NCBI GenBank assembly: GCA_963580455.1
Contig: OY756963.1
Span: 21,719,555 to 21,783,554 of the forward strand
Reading direction: 5' to 3'
Length of the DNA stretch: 64,000 bases
Source of the DNA: Euonymus europaeus
Taxonomy: Eukaryota; Streptophyta; Magnoliopsida; Celastrales; Celastraceae
Part shown: positions 9,125 to 22,200 of the stretch, in pieces
Layout of the letters: each line of letters starts with the position of its first letter
How positions within the stretch are numbered: the first letter of the stretch is position 1
Translations under genes and position numbers: made by a program
The notes under the pieces: model-generated
The model's input: only the letters and a program-made list of their open reading frames with translations
Databases searched by the model: none
Told to the model about the DNA's origin: nothing

Positions 9125-11265
9125 AATCTTTAGACAACTCTATGAATTGTTCAATTATCAAGGAATTTTTGTTACTTTCAAGCAACGAAATATGAATTAT
9201 TGGATTTTGATCATAATTACTGTTGCAAGTTGTGGTTTGTCAACAATGAGCCATGCCATGTAGGTTTAGCTCAATTAAACCAAATGTTATTGCTCTTATG
9301 CTGCATCTAATAACCAGAGTGCTCTCCTGGATTATTAAGTTTGGTTGGAACTAATTTTCTTTGCAGTACACTTCTCACATTATCGTAATTTCCTTTTTAA
9401 TGGTTTCAAAATTCAAATGCTCCAGTTTAGTTGGGATGTTATTTGTGGTCTTTAGATGTTCATCGATATTATTGATTTTGACAATCCACAAAGCCACTTT
9501 GCTTTGGTTTTTTTTCTTTTTGAGGTGAAGGCTTTGTTAGGTTTCAGGTAGTATATGCTGTCTAGATATCTGAGCTCTTTCCTCCCTAACTGTGCAACAG
9601 AAGCTGAGCAAAAGCATACATTTGTTTTGGTTTTGGTTTTGGTTTGTTTGGAGTACTGAAAGCACATTTATAAGAATGGGAAATAAATTTTTGTCAAGAC
9701 TTTATGTCTAGGCTTTAGTTGGACTTTTGAATCTTAACTGATGGTATTGAGTTGCCATCTTTAAGTTCTCAGATTTTGGAGATTACCGGTAAGAAAAGGC
9801 TCACAAGGCATTTAGTGTTAGGACTGGCACTGCGTGATTATTCAGAAACTCTCTTGTTCTTCTCTTGTACATGATCTGGCTGGTACCAATTGGAGTTGGC
9901 AAAAGAGCCAGAGGCGCTTGCTTAAAGCGAAAAGTGAGGCGGAGCGCAGGTCTCGGGCCTCACTTCCTCTTGCATCTCTATAATTCTGGAAGGGGGATCA
10001 AGCGCTCGCTTCTGTCGAAGTGCGATGCTTCACAAAGTGCAATAAGCGCTAGCTTCACTGTGAAATGGGCTGGGCTTGGGCGATCTACGCTAGATCCTCA
10101 GTTTTGTATTGACGATCGAGTCTTTCTGATCATCTTCTTGCATTGTCTCTCTCATCTTATGCTTTGTCTCTCTCAGTCACACACTTCTGTCCAGGCTTCA
10201 GTAGATTTCGCCTCTGATTTTCTCATGCCTAATCAATTTCTTGCGCCATCTCTCTCAGCTTAGGCTTCCTCTCTTTCAGTCGCACACTTCTGTCCAGGCA
10301 TCAGTCAATTTCGTCTCTAATTTCTCATGCCTAGTCGATTTCGTGGATCCTTGTAATCTTCTCTGTCTGCAACTCTCTCTGTGGTGCTCCTCTCCGTGGA
10401 TTCATACCAGGTGCGTTTTTTATTTTTTAAAGGTAAAATCATGCAAGGCACAGAAGTGTTTGACTTGAATTCTTTATTAGTAGGTTTTTATTTGAATTCT
10501 TTTATTCTTTCATACTGCCCACTTCCCTTCCCTTCCCTATTGTCTTCTTTTTGGATCTATTCTACATAATTAGAACTCTTCTGCCTTATCATTTTGTTTC
10601 TATCCTCTAATATATATAATTTGTTATTATTATTGAATTTATTAAATGGCTGGTGAATTTTGTGCTTCTCGTCTTCAAAGTGTGCGCTTGGAAGCGATGC
10701 AATGCCTTTGCTCATTAACAACACTGGTACCGATACCTCTTTTGCTCTTTAGATCTATTATACTGTTCAAGCTCCATGATTATGATCTGACTTTTTTTTT
10801 TTTTTTTTTTTTTGTAGATTTCCTATTGGTAAGATTCTCTTCCACGTGACTTCTCACGATCTCATTTTCAAAATTCTACTTTTATAGGGCATTCTGATTT
10901 CATTTTTCAATTTTTTTCCAAGGCGCGACAAGTTCCTTTCTTTGCCAATTTACTTCTTGACTACAAAATACGAATTGGTAACTAGCTATGCACATGTGAA
11001 TACTTCCATTGTGTTTGATCTTCTACATTGTCGGTTCAACTTACATTCTGAATGATGTTAAAGTCAAGATTAACTCTAGTTTCCAATTTGTTACTTTTCT
11101 ATGAAGATTGAATTCAGTTCATAGTAAATGTTGCACTGTGTTATTTTTCCATCTCTCAACCAAACTTTCATTATTTCGGACTTTTCGAAAATGTTTCCTT
11201 GTTTCATACTAGTTTATATGGACAAATGGATCTTGCAATTTATTGAAGTCATGGTTAAATAAGGA
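9125..11265. other. Intergenic, AHA1 3' region, no gene recognised
   Basis: The first few hundred bases are probably AHA1 3' UTR. Around 9895-10100 there is a GC-richer patch with several AGCGC/GAGGCG motifs, of a kind seen in dispersed non-autonomous elements. A local duplication follows at 10165-10345. A run of about 23 T lies at 10792-10814. Short open frames here show no family resemblance. Confidence 0.6.
10165..10345. repeat. Local duplication, period about 100 bases, two copies
   Basis: Two diverged copies share CACACTTCTGTCCAGGC, then TTTCGYCTCT and TCTCATGCCTA. The block lies between AHA1 and the LINE remnant and has no coding signal. Confidence 0.7.
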
Positions 11266-11267
11266 TT

Positions 11268-12290
11268 TCATCCTATGTGGGTTTCAATCATAATGAAATG
11301 CATCTCTTCAGTTAAACTTTCGGTGATGGTCAATGGCAAAGCTCATGGATGTCCGGGGAGAGGCCTCCGACAAGGTTATCTTTATTTTCTTTATTTTTTT
11401 TTTAGTGTGCAGAAGGGTTATCGACTCTTTTGGATAATGCGAAAAGGATGAAAGAAATCAGCGGAGTTATTGCTAGTCACAATGGCCTTAAGGCATCTCA
11501 TTTACTATTTGCAGATGACATATTGCATTTTTGTAAGGCAAACATCAACGAATGTTTAGTGGTGCAATCTATCCTTTCTTCTTATGAGGAAGTGACGTGT
11601 CAACAAATTAATTTTTTCAAGTCAGGCGCTTATTTTAGCTATAACACTAATGCGGCGGACAGAGCTACCCAATATGCTGGGTGTGCGCCAAATAACTCAT
11701 CCTAAGAGATATTTGGGCCTCGCCTCCTAGCTGTTATAGGAAGCTGTTATAGGAAGGGAAAAGAAGAGATCTTTTAATTACCTTGGAGAGAGAGAGTGCT
11801 ACCTCGTATCAACGGGTGGAAAGAGAAATTTCTTTCTCAAGATGGGAAAGAAAAGAGGTGCTAAATAAAAGCATTTGTGTGGGGCGTGAAGTTTTGGAGA
11901 AAGGGCTAATTTGGTGGATTGGTAATGGTGAAGATATCTCAGTTTGGTTTGACAAATGAACTCTAAAACCTTGGAAATTCAATCTAGTTACTCCTGTTAA
12001 CCTAATCTTGGCGCATTTTCGGGTTTCTCATTTTATTAACATTCGAAACAATTGTTGGAACGAAAATCTTATTTGTCAAACCTTTTCCCAATTGATGTGG
12101 AGACTATTCTTGATATTTCGCTGGGCGCTGTGGCAGCAAAGGATGTGAGGCGATGAAACTTTGATGGTAAAAACATGTTTTCTGTGAAGAGTGGCGGTTT
12201 TACAAGGTGGATTGCTATTGAGGGAGGAGGAGAGGGGAACGGATTGACTAAGAGGATTTGGTTTGGGGTGTACTTGAATTTATCTGGATT
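11268..12290 (+). mobile_element. Decayed LINE (non-LTR retrotransposon) reverse-transcriptase remnant
   Basis: Several frames carry plant L1-type RT motifs in the correct order. From ~11275 there is [13 protein letters not shown], then [10 protein letters not shown] (~11350-11375). A frameshift and insertion follow, then [13 protein letters not shown] and the catalytic box SHLLFADDILHF (~11495-11535). Further on come LPRINGWKEKFLSQDGKE (~11800) and LIWWIGNGEDISVWFD (~11900-11955), where a TGA stands in place of an expected Trp. The copy is 5'-truncated and has frameshifts and stops, so it is inactive. No poly(A) end or target duplication was found. Confidence 0.85.
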
Positions 12291-15200
12291 TAAATAAATA
12301 AAAAATAGAAAATGTGTGCTAGGAACATTTTATTTTTGACGCTAAATGTAAAAATAAATGAGTGCTACTAAATATTTGTGGGTACAAATACCATGGAATA
12401 TTTTTCCCCCATTAAATTTTTAAGTCTTAGGAAACCAATTTTCAATGCTTTCCACGTTCTAATAACAACTCTTCAGTGATCAATATAATTTATAATTTTA
12501 CGCTCAAAATATTTCATCTTTTAATATTTCCTCTCCCTAATAATTTCTCTCTCCGTTCCTAATAACTGTCGTTTTAAAATTTTATTTTCGTCTCAAAATA
12601 TTTGTCGTTGTATAAATCTAAAACATAATTAGTTTTTTTTCAAATTATTCTTTCATTCTAATTTTTCGCTTACAGTTTAATAACTGCAAATATTAATTAG
12701 CTTCTCACATTTTTAATAATGGTATTTTCAATCCAATACATTTATTTTTTACAAATATTAAAATTATTTAATAATTTTTGTAATTCTTGTGTAAAAATGT
12801 TAAACGACATTTCTTTTTAAACGAGGAATAATATGTTTGCCTTCTAGAAAATCTTATGCCAAAGTGCGTCCTCAATAGTTAATAGCATTTTATTAAAATG
12901 AAAAGAAAAAAATAATCCCAAATACGTCCCCGTGACAGCTTTACAGTTTAGAGCACGAGGCATGAGCGAATTGAGCCGTGATAGAAAGAATGACCACTAC
13001 ACTGTCAGTGGAGAGATCCTTCTGTGAGTGGAAATGACCAAAACGATAAACACCACTCGCACAATTAGCCAACATCTGGATCCGAGAGAGGACGAGGAGG
13101 GTCGCGCTGCGCACGTTAGTTTTTGGTACGGACAGAGGAGTCATCCTGTGGAACCGGATGCATCGCGAAGCGGCGGTCGTTTTGCGCATGTTGTCGTCAC
13201 TATTTCAATATCGTGTCCTCATCTCGTCTCAAGCAATCTAAAATTTATCTCTCTCTCTTTTATATGACAATTTGTTACCATTTTTATTAACTAATTTTTT
13301 TATATAATTCCTTTATATGAAGTTTTTATTCTATTTAATAATTTAAAAGTGCTTTTAATCCAATACACTCTTTAAGTGTTTGAATTTTGGCCCAATAAAA
13401 ACAAATTTAATGTTTTAACTGATTTAATGACAAGTTTACTCTCTCTTTCTCTCACACACACAACCTTGCCAACAATGGATCCTTGTCGTTCGATCACCAT
13501 TTTTGTTGCCGCAACCATCAAAACCAAGTTTGGATTTTTAGGAAAAAAACTCAACAAACCACAAAATTTTTTGTTCATTGTAGCCACAAGAATCACGAAG
13601 AAAAGCTCATGGCCACCGAAACTTCTCCTTTGATTCGGCCAACTCTGACCACCGTTTTGGAAATCGAAGACATCGTTGAGCTCACAAGAGCAAGAGCTAT
13701 GATTCCCAACCAATCTTTGATCGTATTGGCGAGTTTTACGAAAATCCTCTGAATTCCGGGTAATAAATCATCTGAATTTTTTCGCTTAATTTCGATAACT
13801 CTTTCGAATTTTTTTGGCGAGTTTTGCAAAATCCTCTTAATTCTGAGTAAGTTTGACAAAATTCTCTAATCATCTGAATTTTTGATTGTTTTTTGTTTGA
13901 TTTTGAGAATTCCTCTAACTTTTTTGATAGAAAATTCAAAGGATTTATGGTAATAGGTTTTAAAGTTTAGGAGTTTACGGTTTTGGGGCTTAGGAAATTA
14001 GAGTTTATAGTTTAGAGTTTAGGATTTAGGGTGTTGGGGTTTTACGAGATTATAATTTAGTGTTTAAGATTTTGGGGTTTAGTGTTTATGAATATTGGTC
14101 AGTAAAATTGTATGATTTTTTTCTTATTTTTGTAAATTTATCTTAATTATTCTAAGATTTTTTGTTCAAAATTAAAACTATAATTGTTAACATTCAAAGG
14201 ATTTCTTGTAAATTCAAAGAATTTATGATTATAGGTTTTAAAGTTTAGAGTTTTGGGATTTAGGATATTTAGTGTTTAGGATTATAAGGTTTAGGGTTGT
14301 AGAGTTCAGAGTTTTGGGTTGTTTTTATTTGATTTATGAAAATTCTATAATTTATTTGATATATTTTATGAAAATTTCTGAATTTTTTTGATTAATTTTC
14401 AAAATTTCTCTGATTTGTTTTGGTAAATTTCATGCAAGTTCGAGGAATCTTTTGATTTTTTTTGTTTGATTTTCAAAAATTCTATAATTTTTGATATATT
14501 TTATGAAATCCTTTAATTTTTTTTGCTTACTTTTGGAAACTTCTCTGATTTCTTTTGGTGAGTTTTTTGAGAAATATTATGAATTTTGGATAAGTTTGAG
14601 AAATTCTCGGCGTTGATTCAGGGAATTTGACGAATGAACATTTAAATATATTAACAATAAATCTTATTAGAAAGAGTTTTTCGCGCTAATTCTGAATCTA
14701 TATTTTTTAAAAAAAATATGATTTATATTTTGAGTGATAAAATATTTTAAAGTTGTAAAAAAATTAAAAGAAATATGATAATGTTAGCATATGTCATGAG
14801 CATAAGGATTTATTAGAATAAGGATAAATTTGTCCATAATTATTTGAACGATGTATTGTAATATTAAAAAGTTAAAAGTAGTCAATGGAATACACATTTT
14901 CATTAGATGACTTATTAGTGAATGCCCCTAATTAATTTTGTCATCTAAGTATCTAATCATAAATTTCTAGATTATTTTCATTTATTATGGAAACAAAAAA
15001 TTTACTCTCCCAAACACATTATATCAATCTCAATGTAGTAAAATGTAAAAAAATATTTTATCGAGGTGTGTTGCTATTGCAGTCATCCAAAATTATTTAT
15101 CGAGGATCATGGCGGTTAAAAAATAATGAACGAGTAATTATTATTAATAAACTCGATATTTTATTCTACTTTTGTTTAGCGATATCAAAATACGTAAAAC

Positions 15201-16220
15201 CATTAAATTTCAATAAAAATTAGTTACAATCCAATTTATAATAAAGTTCTTATCATGAACTTACAATTAATTATGATATTTATCTCACCTAATTCATAAA
15301 ATCGTTAGGTTCACCGTTAAATCTCAATAAAAATAGTTATAGTCCTATTGAAAATAAAAAAGTTCATTGTAAACCTACAATTAATTATCATACGTATCTC
15401 TTCAAATTTATAAAATCGTTACGTTCGCGGTCAAATATCAATAAAAACAGTTAGAATTCCTATAAAGAAATTTTTTATGATGGATCTATAATTAATTATC
15501 ATATATATATAAACATATCTCACCTAATTCATAAAATCGTACCTAATTCATAAAATCGTTTAGTTCGCGGGTAAAAATATTAATTTAAAAAATGTTTAAA
15601 TTAAATATTCATTTCATCGACATAAATATAAATTCACCATTGTAAGAATTCCCATTTCTTCCTGTGAAGGAAAAAAAAAACCATAATATAAGTTTGCAAC
15701 TAGGTTTTTTTTATTATCATAGAAGAATGTGGAAAATACAAAGATGCAACACTTGTGGGTTATTGCATTTAGCATGAACACATAAATTATATTTCAATTT
15801 TTGGATTTTTTTCAATTAATGTAAATGAATTAATATTTATCAAATATAGTTATTTGTTGAATTGTAACAGCAGTGGCGCTTTTTACCATAACGAGCTACC
15901 ATTGCCAGAGCCTCGCTCTAATCCTCCTGCCTGCGTCCCTCGCTAAAATCCATATAAACGCAGCACCAGCACCAAATCTCATCGTCATCAACACCAAAAA
16001 ACCCCTCCTCCCTCCCTCTCGTCCTCCCTCTCTTAATTCTCTTCCCTCTTCGATCTCACTCATCTCAGACAATCCAAATAACTGTCTCATTCACTCCTCA
16101 GAAATCAATCCCGCGATTCATTGATTATTCGTTTATTATCAACTGGTGTAAACTGCGATTTTATTTATCCGATTCAATATAATTTGGTGAATCGGTACGG
16201 TTGGATCCATCTTGGGTCGT
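12291..16220. other. Intergenic with degenerate repeats; end is the next gene's promoter
   Basis: AT-rich, with no convincing coding frame. A GC-richer island lies at 12940-13200 and a short open patch at 13480-13750; neither resembles a family I know. At 13730-14600 there is a degenerate repeat field. At 15200-15570 an about 120-base unit with ATAAAATCGTTAGTTCGCGG-like cores recurs three or four times. From ~15870 the DNA becomes pyrimidine-rich, as expected for the leader of the gene starting at 16293. Confidence 0.6.
13730..14600. repeat. Degenerate repeat field with telomere-like TTTAGGG/TTTAGAG motifs
   Basis: Units of the form AAATTCAAAGGATTTATG..GGTTTTAAAGTTTAG recur about 279 bases apart (13931 and 14209). 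Shorter GCGAGTTTT-CAAAATCCTCT units recur near 13730 and 13820. TTTAGGGT-like strings are scattered and impure, so this is not a true telomeric array. Confidence 0.6.
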
Positions 16221-16284
16221 ATGTCTGGCCATAATTGAGGGAAAATTTATGGAAGGATTGGTGAATGAAAGTATCAGAGGGTAA
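16221..16284 (+). promoter_or_regulatory. Two short upstream ORFs in the leader of the NST1-like gene
   Basis: A five-codon frame (MSGHN, 16221-16238) and an eleven-codon frame (16249-16284) precede the main ATG at 16293. The second ends only 8 bases before the main start. Such uORFs often lower translation of the main frame. A GTAAGAC at 16281 could also act as a splice donor and remove this part, so their presence in mature mRNA is uncertain. Confidence 0.45.
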
Positions 16285-16292
16285 GACGCAAG

Positions 16293-19200
16293 ATGCCAGG
16301 ATTACCGCAACGGAATGAACAATTCAGAAATGCTTCATCGACGGTCCATTCCAATTGGTTGTGGTCTAAGCAGGGCGTCGATGTTAGCCAGAATCAACTC
16401 CAGAAGGTATTGTTTTTTTTCTTTCCCTTTATGATTTAAATTAGTATCATTGTTGTTGTCTTGTTGTCGCAGTGAGTAGTTCCGAGTATTGGGATTTGAT
16501 TGGATCACTGTTCTTAATCGATCTTTATGAGAATGAATGTTTGCTTGAGTTTGGATTGGATCTCTCAGTGCAAGCAAATTATCGCCGGCGTTGTTTTTTT
16601 TTTCTTTCTTGTTGCGCAGTTATTGGCTAGAGGTTTCATGTTTTTTGTCAATCGGATGGGTTTATATTTTTGGTTGCCAATATTTTACTAGGGAACTTGT
16701 ATGGCTCTAAGGTGCCAGGGGCAACACTTCTATTCTGTAGAGTCTGGTTTGTGTCCCCGGAGCAAGAAAAAACCTCTAATTTTGCCGATTCTTGGGCTTA
16801 GGGGCCACTTCAAACATTGGGCATTGTCCCACAAAGTACAGGGTTCCCTTGTTTTCGAAAATGGAAAAAGAATAGGGAACTTATATGAGCTATGTAATTA
16901 TCAATGGGGTTAGGTGCTATGTTTTGAAGTTGGGATTCTGCTTTGTGAGAAAATTTTCTTGCTGAAGGACTGAGAATTTAGGGCATTGCCCTTGCAAAGT
17001 AAGGGGATGGAAAAAGAATAGGGAACTTGTATGAGTTATATACTTATCAGATAAATGGGGATTCTGCCTGCATTCCTATCTGCTTTCTTGGATGGGAATG
17101 GGAATGCCGAGCATTTGAAATCCAAGTTGAAATAAGAGAAACATTTACTCTGCTATCTTCCGCACTTTTCTTCTATTCCCAATTTATTGAAATAAGTGAA
17201 TGGAAGAGTGCCATGATATTTTCATTATATAGTATTGACATGCCTTTTTTTTTCTAGGGGCAAATAGATGAGTTTTTAAGTCATTGATTGAGTCAAGTTT
17301 TTTGGTCCTAAGTTGGAGAGGTTCCACATTCTGAAACATTCTGACAAACATTCATTGTACTTGAGTAACTTGACTACCTGTCCACCCTTGGGTTTTGGGA
17401 ATGCAAATGCAAATGCATTGTTTATATCAACTGTTTAAGTCTTATGGTATAGTTATAAAATGGTATTATTAGTTGCTAACCAGTGTTTGTTATACACTTG
17501 TGTTTTAGTTCTGGGGTGAATTATCTCTGCAAGCTCGGCAGGAGCTCTTGAGAATTGACAAGCAAACACTCTTTGAGCAAGCCCGTAAGAACATGTACTG
17601 CTCCAGATGCAATGGGCTCCTGCTTGAAGGCTTTTTGCAGATTGTCATGTACGGAAAGTCTTTGCACCATGAGGGAGCATGTGGACACCTTCCCTCAAAC
17701 AGACCAGGAGTATCAGAAGATCAAATTGACAATGACTATAGTACCTGTAGTGGATGCCAAGATGAAATTCAGGATCCGTCTGTTCATCCCTGGGGAGGTC
17801 TGACCACAACTTGTGATGGATCGCTGACCCTTTTGGACTGCTATTTGTATTCAAAATTTCTCAAGGGGCTTCAAAATGTTGGTTCTAACTAAATATTATT
17901 TTCTAATAAATGGTTATTGTACTTTTATTTCTAGTTGCTAATGTATCTCTTGAATCAGGTATTTGACAGTGCACGTGCAAGGGAACGAGAACGAGAATTG
18001 ATCTATCCTGATGCTTGTGGTGGGGGAGGTCGGGGTTGGATAAGCCATGGAATAACAAGCTACAGCAGAGGACATGGACCCAGGGAAACATGTGCACTGC
18101 ATACTGCTAGGCTTTCTTGTGATATATTGGTGGATTTCTGGACAGCCCTTGGAGAAGAGACTCGTCAATCCCTTTTCAGGATGAAAGAAGAGGATTTTAT
18201 TGAGAGGCTCATGTTCAGGTGTGTGCTGATATTTGCATTTACATCTTACACGTGATGTTCTGTTTTAATTAGTGAAAGAAAGGTATGGTAATTGATCTAG
18301 CAGCTTAATTTGGAGCCAATACCAACACCGGAAGGTGGTCATATCAGTGAAATATTTACGAAGCTCAGAGAAATAGCTTAATTTGACAGCATGAGAGGTG
18401 GGCTGAGGGGGTGATAGTCAGGAGGCGTATATGGAAGATAAGGTTGTTGAGGGTCACACACATGCGAAGATTACAGTTGGAGGCAGTGAATCATTATCTA
18501 CTTTTGTTGTCTGTTCAATGTTTCTCTTGGCCCATTTCTGACTTGATTCTATCTCGTGATGGCAAAATGTCATTTGTTTCTTTTGTCCTTAACCCAAGTG
18601 CTCTAGATGCTAATGTTGTAAGTTTAATGAGTCATATTTTTTTATAATGATTTCTTAAGAAGTTGATGCTTTTGTCACAGGTTTGACAACAAGCGATTTT
18701 GCAGAGACTGCAGAAGGAACGTTATTCGTGAGTTCAAGGAGCTGAAGGAGCTGAAGCGAATGCGGAAAGAACCTCGCTGTACTGGTTGGTTTTGTGTTGC
18801 AGATACAGCCTTTCATTATGAGGTGTTTAACCCATTTCTTTCATTTCCCCCAGATCTTTTGCAAATTTCTGGTTTTTTATTGTATTAAACTGACTTTTCA
18901 TCAACTTTTGGATGGAGTTTCGATTATTATGTCCTGGATCTATAGCTTTCTGTGAGAGTTGAATGCTGTGTTTAGGGTGTAACTCAATTTTAAATTTCTA
19001 TATCCTTAGGTATCTCATGACACGATCCAAGCTGATTGGTGCCATATTTTTGCTGACACGGTGGGAACATACCATCATTTTGAATGGGCAGTCGGAACAG
19101 GAGAAGGAAAATCTGACATCCTTGAATTCGAAAATGTTGGCATGAATGGAAGTGTTCAAGTTAGTGGCCTAGATCTTGGTGGTTTCAGTGCATGTTACAT

Positions 19201-22200
19201 TACGCTGAGGGCTTGGAAACTAGATGGCAGATGCACTGAGCTTTCTGTAAAAGCTCATGCATTAAAGGGTCAACATTGTGTGCACTGTCGGCTGGTTGTT
19301 GGAGATGGTTATGTTACAATTATTGGGGGAGAAAGTATCAGAAGATTTTTTGAACATGCTGAAGAGGCTGAAGAAGAAGAGGTAATATAAGTTCTTTAAC
19401 TCTTATAATTACCATTTAATTGGTGTCAAAGTTCTGTACTACTGTTGTGGTGACTCTCAAGATTATGTATAACTTTTAGTATAAGTTCTTATAATTACCC
19501 TTTAACTGGTGACAAAGTTATGTACTACCGACTTACCGTTGTGGTGACTTTCTAGATTATGTATAACTTTTATAAATGTGTATGTTAAAACACTTTCAGG
19601 ATGATGATTCCACAGACAAGGATGGAAATGAGATTGATGGAGAATGCTCCCGCCCACAAAAGCATGCAAAGAGCCCTGAACTTGCTCGAGAATTTCTTCT
19701 TGATGCTGCAACTGTTATTTTCAAGGAGCAGGCATGTTTTAATTCCTTGCATGTGCTTATTAATAATTCCATCCGCACACTTCGAATGCTAATATCTCTT
19801 ACTTTTTGTTTTTTAGACCTCACACGCACATCATTACTAAATAAAGATAAAATGGAAATGAGGTGTCAATTAACTGATGCATGAAAATTGTGATTAGGTT
19901 GATAGACTAAGTGAATGATGAATGATGAATGATGATGGTCAGTAGTATTTTCTTTTTTCTTCATTGCCTTTAAGGCTTGGCCTTTGACCCTTTGCTCTAG
20001 ACGTGTACCTTCCTGGTGCTCCCTTTATAGAATTCTCATTTTTGCACTAAGAAGAAAAGAAAAGAACATAGTCAGTTGTATTTTATTTTTGTCTCATTGG
20101 TGGATCTTAAACAGGGGGTGAATTTTAATCTGACTTTATGTAAAGATTATTCGGATACAACCATCTGTATTTTGTTAAGCAAACCTATTGCGACCCGAAT
20201 TATGTAAACGTAAACTAGGTAAGTAGTTGGGTACACAAACTTCACTGGTTGAAGGATAATAGCTAGGTCAATATTGTATTCTGCTACCATTTGATCTAGT
20301 GAAGATATCTTGTAAGATAAAATAAATCCAACCCTTAGACTCAGTGACATAGCACAACGGAAATGATGCCGATGCCTCTTTTTATTGTTAAGTTGGAGTG
20401 GAGGCATGAACTGAATTTACATGACTCATTCCTCTGCACCCGTATTTCCTAAATGATGTATGAACTATGAAGGCCTAGCTCAATATCCTTGATTTATTCG
20501 CACTTGCACTTGCAATTTCAATTGTTTGTTTGCATGTGTGAGCATAACCTGTTTTACAACTTTTCTGTGGCATTTGTTTCAGGTCGAAAAGGCTTTCCGG
20601 GAGGGAACTGCACGCCAGAATGCTCACAGCATCTTTGTTTCTCTTGCGCTAAAGCTGCTGGAGGATCGTGTTCATGTTGCATGCAAAGAAATTATTACGT
20701 TGGAAAAGCAGGTCTGGTTGCTTCCAATGATATTTAATATAACATTCCTCTTCTGTATCAATTAAAGAGAGAGGAGATCTATCCCTTCTTACAGGAAAGT
20801 ATTGTTGACACCACTGATATTTTTCTTATAGATGAAACTTCTTGAAGAAGAAGAAAAGGAAAAGCGTGACGAAGAAGAACGCAAAGAGAGGAGAAGAACA
20901 AAAGAAAGGGAGAAAAAACTGCGCAGAAAGGAGAGGTTAAAAGGCAAAGAAAAAGAGAAAGAAAAGAGGTTTCCTGAATCAAATCATTCTCCTGTTTCTC
21001 TTGATGTCTCAAAGCAAGATTCAGCACCAAATGCTGAAGAGGAGCCTAATAACCTCGTCAGTTATGTGGATTCTGTTTGTGAAACACATGATATTGTTCC
21101 CTCGAAACCTGCATCTCCTGATATCGCGGAAGAAGATTTCTCAAATGGTTTTAACTCTTCAAAAATGCAAACCCATTCTTATAATTGTCATGATGAGGAA
21201 GCTGCAAATGTGAACGATGATACTGATCCTTTCATGACAGAGCAATCCAAATATTCACGTCGAAGATTGAAGTTTCAGAAAGAAGTCCAACATGACACAT
21301 CTTCAAAGCGGTCTGACAGACGCCGGCTTGGAGTTGGTTCAGAGACTGCTGTTTGGGTTAATAGAGTTGACTCAAGATATCACCGTGATAACTTTGAGAC
21401 TTCTTCCAGGGGCGTCAATGGATCAAACAGGCAAAAAGGGATGACTGCTTCTAAGCCTAATGGTCGAAACGGTAGCCTTAAGTTTAGCGAGAAATTTCAC
21501 TACTCGGGCGGCAAGACAAGTGATCGATATGACTCCAATTCTTGCAGCTGTAACCCGCACAATGAATACCGCCGAATGAAGGTTGATGTCTCTACTACAG
21601 GAGTAGGTTGGGAGAGCAAATCTGTCAGGAAATCAGAATCTACTTTAGATATGTCCAAGCCATTTTATCGTGGCAACAGGAATGGTCAAATAGATTACAT
21701 GCATGAGAGTTGTGGAAGACCTAAAAATAAAGTCATCACAGGAAGCAATTCCTCTAGCCGAGATTTTATACATTCCAAGAAAGTTTGGGAGCCCATCGAA
21801 GTACAAAAGAAGCACCCTCGGAGCAACTCAGACTCTGATGTTACGTTGAGATCGTTTGTTTCTAAGGTTGAAGAACACAAGAGCAATCTCACCAAGTCGT
21901 CAGATCACATGTTCTCCGGCAATGTTACCTGTAATTCAGTTGAGAGTGGTTCTGGGGCCAATAAAACGAAGGGAGCAAGTACTTGTACAGTTGGAACAGA
22001 CGTGGGTTTTCAGAATGGACACAGTTTGGATAGTAAGGACTCTTGCTATTTGACAGAAGCTGTTTACAAGGAAGTTGCATTGCATCCTAAGGTTGCTGCC
22101 TCAAGTGTCACTTGCGTTCCCAGCACGAGTAATAGTTCCAACTCCGACAACTGCTCTTCGTGTCTCAGTGAGGGAGATAGCAATACATCTTCAAACCATG

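Noticed and set aside
13372..13750. Overlapping open frames on both strands
   Set aside because: Frames of 80-113 codons on both strands have no family match or splice partner. Chance in a slightly GC-richer patch is sufficient.
13930..14300. Interstitial telomere array
   Set aside because: TTTAGGG units are impure and not in register. They are part of a longer degenerate repeat.
15873..16124. 83-codon open frame before the NST1-like gene
   Set aside because: It lies in the pyrimidine-rich leader or promoter. The Pro/Ser composition follows from base composition.
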